Shown here piece by piece: positions 15,288-24,112 of a stretch of 31,159 bases of DNA. Source of the DNA: an uncultured Oscillospiraceae bacterium (GTDB lineage Bacteria > Bacillota > Clostridia > Oscillospirales > Oscillospiraceae); contig CAKTPO010000026.1 of assembly GCA_934591845.1 (NCBI GenBank), positions 1-31,159 on the forward strand. The letters run 5' to 3'. Each line of letters starts with the position of its first letter. Within the stretch, counting starts at the first letter, position 1. Both the position numbers and the translations under genes were made by a program. A model generated the notes under the pieces. That model made no database searches, was not told the DNA's origin, and saw only the letters and a list, made by a program, of their open reading frames with translations.

Positions 15288-18200
15288 TCAGCCAAAATAC
15301 TTGACGGCGGCACGGAACATCTGAATGTCGTATGCGCCGGGAACATTGCGGTAAAGGCCCTGGCCGATCCGCTCACTGTGGCCCATCTTGCCGAAGACAC
15401 GGCCATCGGGAGAGGTAATGCCCTCAATGGCGCAGACGGAGCCGTTGGGATTGAACGCAGCATCCATGGTGGGATTGCCAGCCAGGTCTACATACTGGGT
15501 GGCGATTTGGCCGTTTTCAGCCAGCTGTTTTACCAGGTCTTCGCTTGCCAGGAACTTGCCCTCGCCGTGGGAAATGGGCACATTGTAAATGTCACCAACG
15601 TTTGTCAGAGACAGCCAGGGGGACTTGTTGGAGGCCACCCGGGTACGCACAATGCGGCTCTGGTGCCGTGCAATGGTATTAAAGGTCAGGGTGGGGCAAG
15701 AGGCATCGGTGTCGATGATCTTCCCGTAGGGTACCAGACCCAGCTTGATCAGGGCCTGGAAGCCGTTGCAGATGCCGCACATCAGGCCGTCCCGGTTTTC
15801 AAGCAGCGCCGTCACCTGCTCTTTGATGGCAGGGTTGCGGAAGAACGCCGTAATGAACTTAGCGGAGCCGTCGGGCTCGTCACCGCCGGAGAAGCCGCCG
15901 GGGATGAAAATCATCTGGCTCTCCCCTATGCGCTTGGCCACATCCTCGATAGACCTTGCCACATCCTCGGCAGTGAGATTGCGGATGACCGCAATGTCCG
16001 CCTCTGCCCCGGCGGCCAGAACAGCCCGGGCGGAATCATACTCGCAGTTGGTGCCGGGGAACACGGGAATCAGCACCCGGGGCCTGGCGGTCTTTACCGC
16101 AGGGGCGGGGTAAGCCTTGGCCTCATAGTTAAACACGGGAACGGGGGCCTTGGTTTCCTGGGTCTTGGTGGGATAAACGGATTCCAGGACCTCTGTATTC
16201 AGGCTGTAAAGCTCCTCAATGGAGACCTTTTCATCATCCAGAACAATGACCGGCTCCTGGCAGGTATAGCCGATTTTCCGGCCAAAGTCGCAGTCCTCGG
16301 TGAGCTCGGCAATGATGTCGCCGTAGCCGCAGTCCGCATCCTGGCCACGGAAACCGACGGTGTTGCCAAAGGACATCTTCACCACGGCCTCAGACACGCC
16401 GCCGGCATCCACCGCCCAGGCGGCCTGAACCTTTCCGGCCAGACACAGTTCATGGAACCGCTGCCAGGTGTTTTTCAAGTCCTCATAGCTGCCGTTGGAA
16501 GTGAAGCAGTACACCGGGTGGCCCGGCTCCTTAAACTCGCAGGACAGAACTTCCTGGGCTTTCACCGGGGCAATGGCAAAGGAAATCACCGTAGGCGGCA
16601 CATCCTTATCCAGGAAGGTGCCGGACATGGAATCCTTGCCGCCGATGGCAGCGGCGTTCAGGTGGAGCTGGGCATCCAGCGCACCAAGCAGCGCCTCAAA
16701 GGGCTTGCCCCAGCGCAGAGGCTCGTTTCTCAGCTTTTCAAAGAACTCCTGCAAGGTCAGGTAGGCCTTTTTGTAATCCGCACCGGCGGCCACGATTTTG
16801 GCCATGGAGGAGATCACCGCAGCCTTGGCCCCCTGGAAAGGATCGGCACTGAGAAGCTCCGGGTCACAGCCCCAGGCCATAACACTGGCATCCTCTGTGG
16901 TCTGCCCCGGCAGCACCGGCAGCTTGGCGGCCATGGCTTGGGCCGGGGTGGCCTGGTTCTTGCCGCCGAAGGGCATCAGCAGACTGCCCGCACCGATGGT
17001 GGCATCAAACCGCTCCACGAGACCTCTCTGGGAGGCAAAGCGCAGCTGGGAAGCCATTTCTTTCAGACTGGCAGAGGAAACTTCCAGGGTCTTGGCAGCG
17101 GGAACTTCTACGGCGGTGTGCTTTACCGCACCGTTGGTATTGAGGAACGCCCGGGACAGGTTGGCAATTTCCTTGCCCTTCCAGGACATGACCATCCGGG
17201 CTTCCTCAGTGACCACCGCCACCCGATAGGCTTCCAGATTTTCCTTTTCCGCAGCGGCGATAAAGGCATCTACATCTTCCGGGGCGACCACCACCGCCAT
17301 CCGCTCCTGGGATTCGGAAATGGCCAGTTCCGTGCCGTCCAGACCGTCATATTTTTTCCGCACCGCATCCAGATCAATGCGCAGGCCGTCGGCCAGCTCG
17401 CCAATGGCCACGGACACACCGCCGGCACCAAAGTCATTGCAGCGTTTGATGAGTCTCGTCACGTTTCCGTCCCGGAACAGCCGCTGGATCTTCCGCTCCT
17501 CCGGGGCATTGCCCTTCTGGACCTCGGAAGCCATGGTGGTCAGGGACTTCATATTGTGGCTCTTGGAGGAGCCGGTGGCACCGCCGATGCCGTCCCGTCC
17601 GGTACGGCCACCCAGCAGGATCACCACATCACCGGCAGCAGGGCACTCCCGGCGCACATTTTCCGCAGGAGCGGCGGCAACCACTGCGCCGCATTCCAGC
17701 CGCTTGGCAACAAAGCCCTCGTGGTACAGCTCTGCCACATGGCCGGTGGCCAGGCCGATCTGGTTACCATAGGAGGAATAACCGGCGGCAGCGGTCTGGC
17801 AGAGCTTCCGCTGGGGCAGCTTTCCGGGAATGGTGTCTTTCAGGCTGGTCCGGGGGTCGGCGGCACCGGTGACCCGCATGGCCTGATGGACATAGGCACG
17901 GCCGGACAGGGGATCACGGATACAGCCGCCGATGCAGGTAGCCGCACCGCCGAAAGGCTCGATTTCCGTGGGGTGGTTGTGGGTTTCGTTTTTGAACATC
18001 AGCAGCCAGTCCTGGTCTTCCCCGTTGACGGTAGCCGTCACATGGATGGAGCAGGCGTTGATCTCCTCGCTCTCGTCCAGCTCCGGAAGCAGGCCCCGCT
18101 TTTTCAGGGTCTTGGCACCGATGGTGGCAATGTCCATCAGGGTCTGGGGCCGGGCCGCAGCCTTTTCTTCCCCGTAGACCTCCACCCGGGCCGCCAGGTA

Positions 18201-18941
18201 CTGCTCATAAGCTTTCTGAACGGCGGGGTCGTGGATAACGATGTTGTCCAAATGGGTGGAGAAGGTGGTGTGGCGGCAGTGGTCAGACCAATAGGTATCC
18301 ACCACCCGGATTTCCGTAATGGTGGGGTCACGGTGCTCCTGATCCCGGAAGTAAGCCTGGAGGAACTTGAGGTCGTCCAAATCCATGGCAAGGCCCAGCT
18401 TGTCAAGGAGTGCCCCCAGGGCTTCTTCATCCATGGCGGTAAAGCCCTCTACCGTGGCAACGCTCTGGGGAATGGTGTAATCAATGGCCAGCGTCTGGGG
18501 CATGTCCAGCGAAGCCTCCCGGCTTTCCACGGCGTTGATGACGTATTTCTTAATGGCCGCCAGTTCTTCCCCGCTGGGCGTGCCGGAGAGCACGTAGACC
18601 TTGGCGGTGCGAATGGTGGGGCGGTTTCCCTGGGAAATGATCTGAATGCACTGGGCAGCGGAATCCGCCCGCTGGTCATACTGACCAGGCAGCGGCTCTA
18701 CCGCAAACACCACATCCCCCTGGGGCAGCTCAAAGCTGACGTTATCCACCTGGGGCTCGGAGAAAACCGTATGGACGGCGGCATCAAACAGCGTCTTTTC
18801 CATGTTCTCCGCATCATAGCGGTTCAGAACACGAAGCCCCGTCAGGCTGCTGATACCCAGGAAATCCTGAATTTCCCGCAGCAGGCCCTGGGCCTCATGG
18901 GTCTGGCCTTCCTTTTTTTCTACATAAACACGATAAACCAT
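15288..18941 (-). CDS. purL: Phosphoribosylformylglycinamidine synthase, single-chain
   Basis: A 1217-residue enzyme that converts FGAR to FGAM with ATP and glutamine, the fourth step of purine synthesis. It is the large single-chain type: an N-terminal PurS-like part, two AIR-synthetase-like ATP domains (VVDTYWSDHCRHTTF near 240, then NETHNHPTEIEPFGGAATCIGG and GGKDSMSGTF), and a C-terminal class I glutaminase. The glutaminase looks intact: Cys in MCGICNGFQAL (about 1052) and His/Glu in SHGEGKF. GGAGG lies upstream of the ATG. It is the last gene of the operon, 20 bases after purD, and is followed by a terminator. Its working glutaminase contrasts with the degenerate one in the PurF homologue of the same operon. 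Confidence 0.97.
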   Translation of the reverse strand: MVYRVYVEKKEGQTHEAQGLLREIQDFLGISSLTGLRVLNRYDAENMEKTLFDAAVHTVFSEPQVDNVSFELPQGDVVFAVEPLPGQYDQRADSAAQCIQIISQGNRPTIRTAKVYVLSGTPSGEELAAIKKYVINAVESREASLDMPQTLAIDYTIPQSVATVEGFTAMDEEALGALLDKLGLAMDLDDLKFLQAYFRDQEHRDPTITEIRVVDTYWSDHCRHTTFSTHLDNIVIHDPAVQKAYEQYLAARVEVYGEEKAAARPQTLMDIATIGAKTLKKRGLLPELDESEEINACSIHVTATVNGEDQDWLLMFKNETHNHPTEIEPFGGAATCIGGCIRDPLSGRAYVHQAMRVTGAADPRTSLKDTIPGKLPQRKLCQTAAAGYSSYGNQIGLATGHVAELYHEGFVAKRLECGAVVAAAPAENVRRECPAAGDVVILLGGRTGRDGIGGATGSSKSHNMKSLTTMASEVQKGNAPEERKIQRLFRDGNVTRLIKRCNDFGAGGVSVAIGELADGLRIDLDAVRKKYDGLDGTELAISESQERMAVVVAPEDVDAFIAAAEKENLEAYRVAVVTEEARMVMSWKGKEIANLSRAFLNTNGAVKHTAVEVPAAKTLEVSSASLKEMASQLRFASQRGLVERFDATIGAGSLLMPFGGKNQATPAQAMAAKLPVLPGQTTEDASVMAWGCDPELLSADPFQGAKAAVISSMAKIVAAGADYKKAYLTLQEFFEKLRNEPLRWGKPFEALLGALDAQLHLNAAAIGGKDSMSGTFLDKDVPPTVISFAIAPVKAQEVLSCEFKEPGHPVYCFTSNGSYEDLKNTWQRFHELCLAGKVQAAWAVDAGGVSEAVVKMSFGNTVGFRGQDADCGYGDIIAELTEDCDFGRKIGYTCQEPVIVLDDEKVSIEELYSLNTEVLESVYPTKTQETKAPVPVFNYEAKAYPAPAVKTARPRVLIPVFPGTNCEYDSARAVLAAGAEADIAVIRNLTAEDVARSIEDVAKRIGESQMIFIPGGFSGGDEPDGSAKFITAFFRNPAIKEQVTALLENRDGLMCGICNGFQALIKLGLVPYGKIIDTDASCPTLTFNTIARHQSRIVRTRVASNKSPWLSLTNVGDIYNVPISHGEGKFLASEDLVKQLAENGQIATQYVDLAGNPTMDAAFNPNGSVCAIEGITSPDGRVFGKMGHSERIGQGLYRNVPGAYDIQMFRAAVKYFG

Positions 18942-18961
18942 GGGGTATTTCCTCCAATTGT

Positions 18962-20230
18962 TTATTTGAGGGCCTGCATTGCCCGCTTGCCAATATCGCT
19001 TCTGCGATAAGCGTTTTCAAACTGAACGCCGTCAGACAGGCGGTATGCTTCCTGAATGGCCTCCTGCAAGGTATCCGCCACGGCGGTGGTTCCGGTGACC
19101 CGGCCACCGGAGGTGACCAGATTTCCCGCATCATCCAGCTTGGCACCTGCCACATAGGTATGCCGCTCTGCCTCCGGGGTCATGGTCAGGGGGAAGCCCT
19201 TCTTGTAAGACACCGGATACCCCGCCGAGGCTTTGATCACGCAGCAGGCGCTTTTCTTGGAGAAGCGCACGTCGGTGTCTGCCAGTGTGCCGTTGGTGGT
19301 GGCCTGCATCACGGTCAGCAGGTCACTTTCCAGCAGCGGCAGCACCACCTGGGTCTCCGGGTCGCCAAAGCGGCAGTTGTACTCAATGACCTTCGGCCCC
19401 TTGGGGGTCAGCATCAGGCCAAAGTACAGACAGCCCTGGAACGTCCGGCCCTCGGCGTTCATGGCCCGGATGGTGGGCAGGAAGATTTCTTCCATGCACC
19501 GCTGGGCCATTTCCGGGGTGTAATAGGGGTTGGGGGCCACGGTGCCCATACCGCCGGTATTAAGGCCCGTATCGTTATCCCCTGCCCGCTTGTGGTCCAT
19601 GGAGGACACCATGGGCTTTACCACCTTGCCATCGGTAAAGCTCAGGACACTGACCTCTGGGCCGGTAAGGAATTCCTCAATGACCACATGGTCGCCGCTT
19701 TTGCCGAAGACCTTGTTGGCCATCATGTCCCTCACCGCCGCCCGGGCTTCCTCCCGGGTGGCGGCAATGATCACGCCTTTGCCCAGGGCCAGACCGTCGG
19801 CCTTGATGACCGTGGGCATGGGGGCGGTTTCCAAATACTTGAGAGCCGCCTCCATGTCGTCAAAAACCTCATATTCCGCCGTGGGAATGCCGTATTTCTT
19901 CATCAGGTTCTTGGAAAACACCTTGCTGCCCTCGATGATGGCAGCGTTGGCTCTGGGTCCAAAACAGGGAATGCCCTTATCGCTCAGGGCATCCACCGCC
20001 CCCAAGACCAGGGGGTCATCCGGGGCCACCACAGCGTAATCCACCTTGTTTTCCAGGGCGAAAGCCACGATTTTGTCAATCTCCGTGGCCCCAATGGGGA
20101 CACAGACCGCATCCTTTGCCATGCCGCCGTTGCCGGGCAGGGCAAAAATAGTCTCCACGGTTTTGTTTTCTTTCAGCTTTTTAATAATGGCATGCTCTCG
20201 TCCGCCGCCACCGACTACCAAAATTTTCAT
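18962..20230 (-). CDS. purD: Phosphoribosylamine-glycine ligase (GAR synthetase)
   Basis: A 422-residue ATP-grasp ligase that joins glycine to phosphoribosylamine, the second step of purine synthesis. The start MKILVVGGGGREHAI is the family hallmark. PDDPLVLGAVDAL, KADGLALGKGVI, EEFLTGPEVSVLSF, NTGGMGTVAPNP and EYNCRFGDPETQVVLPLL give the ATP-grasp and GAR-binding blocks in order. I chose the ATG at 20230, nine bases after GAAAGG, rather than an upstream in-frame TTG at 20239 that touches the ribosome site. It lies between the AICAR formyltransferase and purL genes with gaps of 32 and 20 bases. Confidence 0.97.
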   Translation of the reverse strand: MKILVVGGGGREHAIIKKLKENKTVETIFALPGNGGMAKDAVCVPIGATEIDKIVAFALENKVDYAVVAPDDPLVLGAVDALSDKGIPCFGPRANAAIIEGSKVFSKNLMKKYGIPTAEYEVFDDMEAALKYLETAPMPTVIKADGLALGKGVIIAATREEARAAVRDMMANKVFGKSGDHVVIEEFLTGPEVSVLSFTDGKVVKPMVSSMDHKRAGDNDTGLNTGGMGTVAPNPYYTPEMAQRCMEEIFLPTIRAMNAEGRTFQGCLYFGLMLTPKGPKVIEYNCRFGDPETQVVLPLLESDLLTVMQATTNGTLADTDVRFSKKSACCVIKASAGYPVSYKKGFPLTMTPEAERHTYVAGAKLDDAGNLVTSGGRVTGTTAVADTLQEAIQEAYRLSDGVQFENAYRRSDIGKRAMQALK

Positions 20231-20262
20231 ATCGTTCAACCTTTCTTTTTAGAAAAGCACTC

Positions 20263-21447
20263 TTAGTGGTGGAACAGGCGCATACCGGTAAAGGCCATGA
20301 CAATGCCGTCTTTGTTGCACTCGTCAATAACCAGATCGTCCCGGATGGAGCCGCCGGGCTGGGCAATGTAGGAAACGCCGGAGGCGTAGGCCCGCTTGAT
20401 GTTGTCCGGGAACGGGAAGAAGGCATCGGAACCCAGGGACACGCCCCGAATTTCATCCAGGAATGCCCGCTTGTCCTCCTGAGTCAGGGGCTGGGGACGG
20501 GTGGTAAAGTAGTTCTGCCAGATGCCCTCGGCGCAGACATCTTCCTCGTTGCCGTTGATATAGCCGTCGATCACATTGTCCCGGCCCGGACGGCCCAGAT
20601 CCTCCCGGAAGGGCAGGCCCAGGGTCTTGGGGTGCTGCCGCAGGAACCAGGTATCGGCCTTGGAGCCTGCCAGACGGGTGCAGTGGATCCGGGACTGCTG
20701 ACCGGCCCCTACACCGATGGCCTGACCGTCATAGGCAAAGCAAACGGAATTGGACTGGGTATATTTCAGGGTGATGAGGGCCACGATCAAATCGATTTTG
20801 GCGTTTTCCGGAAGCTCCTTGTTGTCGGTCACGATGTTCCGGAGCAGCTCGGCATCGATTTTGAAGTTGTTCCGGCCCTGCTGGAAGGTCACACCGTAGA
20901 CCATTTTGGTCTCCTGGGGGGCAGGAACGTAGTCTTCGTCAATGGCCACCACATTGTAACTGCCCTTGCGCTTGGCTTTCAGGATTTCCAGAGCCTCTTC
21001 CGTGTAGCCGGGGGCGATGACGCCATCGGAAACCTCCCGGGCAATGAGCTTGGCGGTCAGGGCATCGCAGGTGTCAGACAGGGCCACCCAGTCGCCAAAA
21101 GAACACATCCGGTCCGTACCCCGGGCGCGGGCATAGGCACAGGCCAGAGGAGAATCGTCCAGGCCCTCCACATCGTCTACGAAGCAAGCCTTTTTCAGGT
21201 TCTCCGGCAGCACCTTGCCAACGGCGGCGGAGGTGGGAGAAACATGCTTAAAGGAGGTCACGGCACACAGGCCCGTAGCGGCTTTCAACTCTTTTACCAG
21301 CTGATAGGAGTTCAGGGCATCCAGGAAGTTGATATAACCCGGGCGGCCATTGAGTACGGTAATGGGCAGGTCAGAGCCGTCGGCCATATAGATGGAAGCC
21401 GGCTTCTGATTGGGATTGCAGCCATATTTCAGTTCAAATTCTTTCAT
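20263..21447 (-). CDS. Stand-alone AICAR formyltransferase (C-terminal half of PurH)
   Basis: A 394-residue enzyme that transfers a formyl group from 10-formyl-THF to AICAR to give FAICAR, the ninth step of purine synthesis. SFKHVSPTSAAVG (about 65-78) contains the catalytic Lys-His pair of AICAR transformylase. GVGAGQQSRIHCTRLAGSKAD and FFPFPDNIKRA and the C-terminal AQPGGSIRD are the other transformylase blocks. The N-terminal IMP cyclohydrolase domain of bifunctional PurH is absent; that step is supplied by the neighbouring PurO-type gene. The length fits the short form known from Clostridia. A site AAGGGGGAGAG precedes the ATG. PurH is the usual database name for the fused enzyme, so I give no symbol here. 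Confidence 0.92.
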   Translation of the reverse strand: MKEFELKYGCNPNQKPASIYMADGSDLPITVLNGRPGYINFLDALNSYQLVKELKAATGLCAVTSFKHVSPTSAAVGKVLPENLKKACFVDDVEGLDDSPLACAYARARGTDRMCSFGDWVALSDTCDALTAKLIAREVSDGVIAPGYTEEALEILKAKRKGSYNVVAIDEDYVPAPQETKMVYGVTFQQGRNNFKIDAELLRNIVTDNKELPENAKIDLIVALITLKYTQSNSVCFAYDGQAIGVGAGQQSRIHCTRLAGSKADTWFLRQHPKTLGLPFREDLGRPGRDNVIDGYINGNEEDVCAEGIWQNYFTTRPQPLTQEDKRAFLDEIRGVSLGSDAFFPFPDNIKRAYASGVSYIAQPGGSIRDDLVIDECNKDGIVMAFTGMRLFHH

Positions 21448-21460
21448 ATCTCTCTCCCCC

Positions 21461-22174
21461 TTATTCGTGGCGGTTGATGACCTTCTGACGGTACTTGCCA
21501 GTTTCCAAATCGGTATAGCGGACGAACAAGGAGATTTTATTGTCCTCGTTCAAATTGTTCCACAGGGTTTCCACAAAGGCATCCATGTCCTGCAGGATCT
21601 CCACCCGCTCCGGCTCTCCCTGGAAAGTGGGGATTACCGGGTTTCCGTCGCACACATAGGTGTGCAGGAAGTGACCCAGGCCACAAATCGGCTCATAGTC
21701 ATAGGTAAAGCGGTTGCAGGCGGTGCCATCCGGGTCCGCGGCTTTCAGAATAGACATTTTGTAGCTGCCGTCAGGGCTTAACAGGCCGGAGATCCGGGGT
21801 GTCCAGTTGGGGCCGTCATGCTCAAATTTCCGAGTCCGCAGGGCCTCCTCCATGGTCTTTCCCTTTTCCAGGAAGTCCCGGATGGTATCGGTCTGGTCGC
21901 CGTTGGTCACGATCAGTGCCCGGCCCAGCTGGCGGACGGGGTGGTAGATAATGAGACTGGGGTCTTCCATTTTGCTGGGGTCGTAGGCTTCCGTGCGAAT
22001 GCCGTCAGGCTCCAGGGCGAAAACCCGGTTCCGGCTGTTGACACTGCGGCCCATGATAAAGTAGGCTGCCACAGACTCCTTTCCGTCCGGGGTCAGTCCC
22101 AGGACGATGCCCCGGCCGGGGTAAACATTGGAGGACAGTTTTTCTTTCATATTGCCGATTTCGTAGACGTTCAT
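21461..22174 (-). CDS. purO: IMP cyclohydrolase, PurO type
   Basis: A 237-residue enzyme predicted to close the FAICAR ring to IMP, the last step of purine synthesis. It resembles the archaeal-type PurO family, which is unrelated to the PurH cyclohydrolase domain: YPGRGIVLGLTPDGKESVAAYFIMGRSVNSRNR near the N-terminus, then DPSLIIYHPVR, VTNGDQTDTI and EHDGPNWTPRISG. The Ntn-hydrolase-like fold of the family is known; here I rely on these blocks and on the position next to a formyltransferase that lacks this activity. AAGGGGGAA precedes the ATG; gaps to the neighbours are 12 and 13 bases. It completes a split PurH. Confidence 0.9.
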   Translation of the reverse strand: MNVYEIGNMKEKLSSNVYPGRGIVLGLTPDGKESVAAYFIMGRSVNSRNRVFALEPDGIRTEAYDPSKMEDPSLIIYHPVRQLGRALIVTNGDQTDTIRDFLEKGKTMEEALRTRKFEHDGPNWTPRISGLLSPDGSYKMSILKAADPDGTACNRFTYDYEPICGLGHFLHTYVCDGNPVIPTFQGEPERVEILQDMDAFVETLWNNLNEDNKISLFVRYTDLETGKYRQKVINRHE

Positions 22175-22186
22175 CTGTGTTCCCCC

Positions 22187-22789
22187 TTAAGAATTCTGAA
22201 TGTATGCCGACACCTGCTCCACCGCCCGGGGAAGCAGCACCCACTCGGCCTGCTCCATGACCCGGCGCTGCAAAACCTCTGGGGTGTCGCCGGGGAGAAC
22301 TTCCACCGCCTTTTGGGCAATGATCTCTCCCCCATCGGGAATTTCGTTGACAAAATGGATGGTGGCCCCCGTCACCCGTACTCCTTTGGCAAGGGCCGCC
22401 TCATGGACTTTGAGACCATAGAAGCCCGCCCCGCAGAAAGAGGGGATGAGCGAGGGATGGACATTGATAATGCGGCGGGGATACCGGGCGGTAAAGCTTT
22501 CCGTGAGAATGCTCATAAAGCCCGCCAGCACGATGAGCCCGATGCCCGCTTCTTCCAGGGTTTTGAACAGGGCCTGTTCAAAACCCTCCTGGCCGCCCAA
22601 ATCCTTTTTAAGCAGAACCTTTGTAGGAATGCCCGCCTTTCTGGCCCGCTCCAAAGCGTAGGCATTGGCGTTGTTGGAAACCACCAGGGCAATCTCACCG
22701 CTGATCAGTTCCCGTCTCTCCTGGGCATCCAGCAGGGCCTGCAAATTGGTGCCGCCGCCGGAGACCAGCACCGCAATTCTGGTTTTCAT
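22187..22789 (-). CDS. purN: Phosphoribosylglycinamide formyltransferase
   Basis: A 200-residue enzyme that formylates GAR using 10-formyl-THF, the third step of purine synthesis. It starts with [18 protein letters not shown] and carries [11 protein letters not shown] with the catalytic Asn and His, then [21 protein letters not shown] with the catalytic Asp in PDGG. These are the standard GART residues. The start ATG overlaps the stop of purM by 4 bases (ATGA), so the two are translated together. The length is typical of bacterial PurN. Confidence 0.96.
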   Translation of the reverse strand: MKTRIAVLVSGGGTNLQALLDAQERRELISGEIALVVSNNANAYALERARKAGIPTKVLLKKDLGGQEGFEQALFKTLEEAGIGLIVLAGFMSILTESFTARYPRRIINVHPSLIPSFCGAGFYGLKVHEAALAKGVRVTGATIHFVNEIPDGGEIIAQKAVEVLPGDTPEVLQRRVMEQAEWVLLPRAVEQVSAYIQNS

Positions 22790-23835
22790 TCCAAAATCAC
22801 CTTTTCCTCGTTCTCCACAATGGAGCCGATGACATAGGCGGTCTCGCCGTGACCGTTCAGGATTTCCAGAGCCTTCTCCACCTGCTGGGCGGGAACCACC
22901 ACGCTCATGCCAACGCCCATATTAAAGGTGTTGAACATATCCCGTTCCGGGATGTTGCCGGTCTGGGCGATGAGGTCAAAGATGGGCAGCACCCGCACGG
23001 CACTTCTGTCGATCTTGGCGCAGAGGCCCTCAGGGATGCTGCGGGGGATGTTCTCATAGAAGCCGCCGCCGGTAATGTGGCTGATGCCCTTGACATCCAC
23101 CTGTTCAAGCAGAGCCAGAATGCTCTTGACGTAGATTCTGGTGGGGGTCAGCAGGGTTTCCAGAACGGACTTACCACCCAGGGCCTCACAGGGCTTTTGG
23201 AGGTCGGGGTTGTGCTCCACGTCAAAGACCTTCCGTACCAGGCTAAAGCCGTTGGAATGCACACCGGTGGAAGCCAGGGCGATCACCACGTCACCGGCTT
23301 TCATGCGGGAATTGTCAATGATTTTCTTCTTGTCCACAACGCCCACACTAAAGCCCGCCAGATCGTAATCATCCACAGGCATCATGCCGGGATGCTCGGC
23401 AGTCTCGCCGCCGATCAGCGCGGAACCGGACTGGACGCAGCCCTCGGCCACGCCGCCTACGATTTCCGCAATGCGCTCGGGCACATTTTTGCCGCAGGCG
23501 ATGTAGTCCAGGAAGAACAAGGGCCTGGCGCCGCAGCAGATCACATCGTTGACGCACATGGCAACACAGTCAATGCCGATGGTGTCGTGCTTATTTAGCA
23601 GCTGGGCAATGCGCAGCTTGGTACCCACGCCGTCGGTGCCGGATACCAGTACCGGCTCCTCCATGCCTGCAACCGGCAGACCGAAGCAGCCGCCGAAGCC
23701 GCCCACATCATCCAGGCAGCCCTCGTTCCGGGTGCGGGCCACATGCTTTTTCATAAGTTCCACAGCCTTGTAACCGGCGGTAATATCCACACCGGCAGCG
23801 GCGTAGCTGGCAGACTGAGAATTCTTGTGTTCCAT
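22786..23835 (-). CDS. purM: Phosphoribosylformylglycinamidine cyclo-ligase (AIR synthetase)
   Basis: A 349-residue enzyme that closes FGAM to AIR with ATP, the fifth step. [21 protein letters not shown] opens the protein, and [40 protein letters not shown] and [11 protein letters not shown] give the ATP and substrate blocks. [13 protein letters not shown] lies in the C-terminal half. AAAAGGAG precedes the ATG. It lies after the hairpin repeat (copy 2) and overlaps purN by 4 bases. The repeat sits 48 bases upstream, so expression from here on may depend on read-through of that structure. Confidence 0.97.
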   Translation of the reverse strand: MEHKNSQSASYAAAGVDITAGYKAVELMKKHVARTRNEGCLDDVGGFGGCFGLPVAGMEEPVLVSGTDGVGTKLRIAQLLNKHDTIGIDCVAMCVNDVICCGARPLFFLDYIACGKNVPERIAEIVGGVAEGCVQSGSALIGGETAEHPGMMPVDDYDLAGFSVGVVDKKKIIDNSRMKAGDVVIALASTGVHSNGFSLVRKVFDVEHNPDLQKPCEALGGKSVLETLLTPTRIYVKSILALLEQVDVKGISHITGGGFYENIPRSIPEGLCAKIDRSAVRVLPIFDLIAQTGNIPERDMFNTFNMGVGMSVVVPAQQVEKALEILNGHGETAYVIGSIVENEEKVILE

Positions 23836-23883
23836 AAGTAATCTCCTTTTATATTAATTGGGGATACGTTTTTGATCATTTAG

Positions 23884-24102
23884 GGAAGCTCTGATTAAAT
23901 CGGCAAGAGCTGACGGCGAAAGATTTTGGCTCCAGGCAAGGTTTGGAAAATGAGGGAATACTTTGTGTACCCGCAAGGGGTATGCCGCATCCGTAAGCCA
24001 GCTTGCGCTGGCAACGGCTGTGCTATATTTCCCATTTTTCAAACCGCAGTCTGGGGACAAAAGATTCGCCGCTCAGCCGCAGACGATTTATTCAGAGTTT
24101 CC
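23884..24102 (+). repeat. Long-hairpin repeat element, copy 2 (219 bp), between purF-like and purM
   Basis: The outer arms (23884-23940 and 24045-24102) are nearly identical to those of the copy at 11426-11586. The inner stem has different bases but is again self-complementary: GTTTGGAAAATG (23941-23952) with CATTTTTCAAAC (24033-24044). The loop keeps GGAATACTTTGTGTA and gains about 58 bases that contain two more small hairpins: TACCC-GCAAG-GGGTA and GCCAGC-TTGC-GCTGGC. It fills most of the 277-base gap inside the operon. No mobile gene is inside. Strand is arbitrary because the element is palindromic; it is given in the orientation matching copy 1. Confidence 0.9.
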
Positions 24103-24112
24103 CCAGGCTATT

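Noticed and set aside
15378..19010. Plus-strand 1210-codon open frame
   Set aside because: It is an antisense shadow of purL caused by GC-rich codons. The product is rich in Gly/His/Gln with no domain, while purL has all its motifs.
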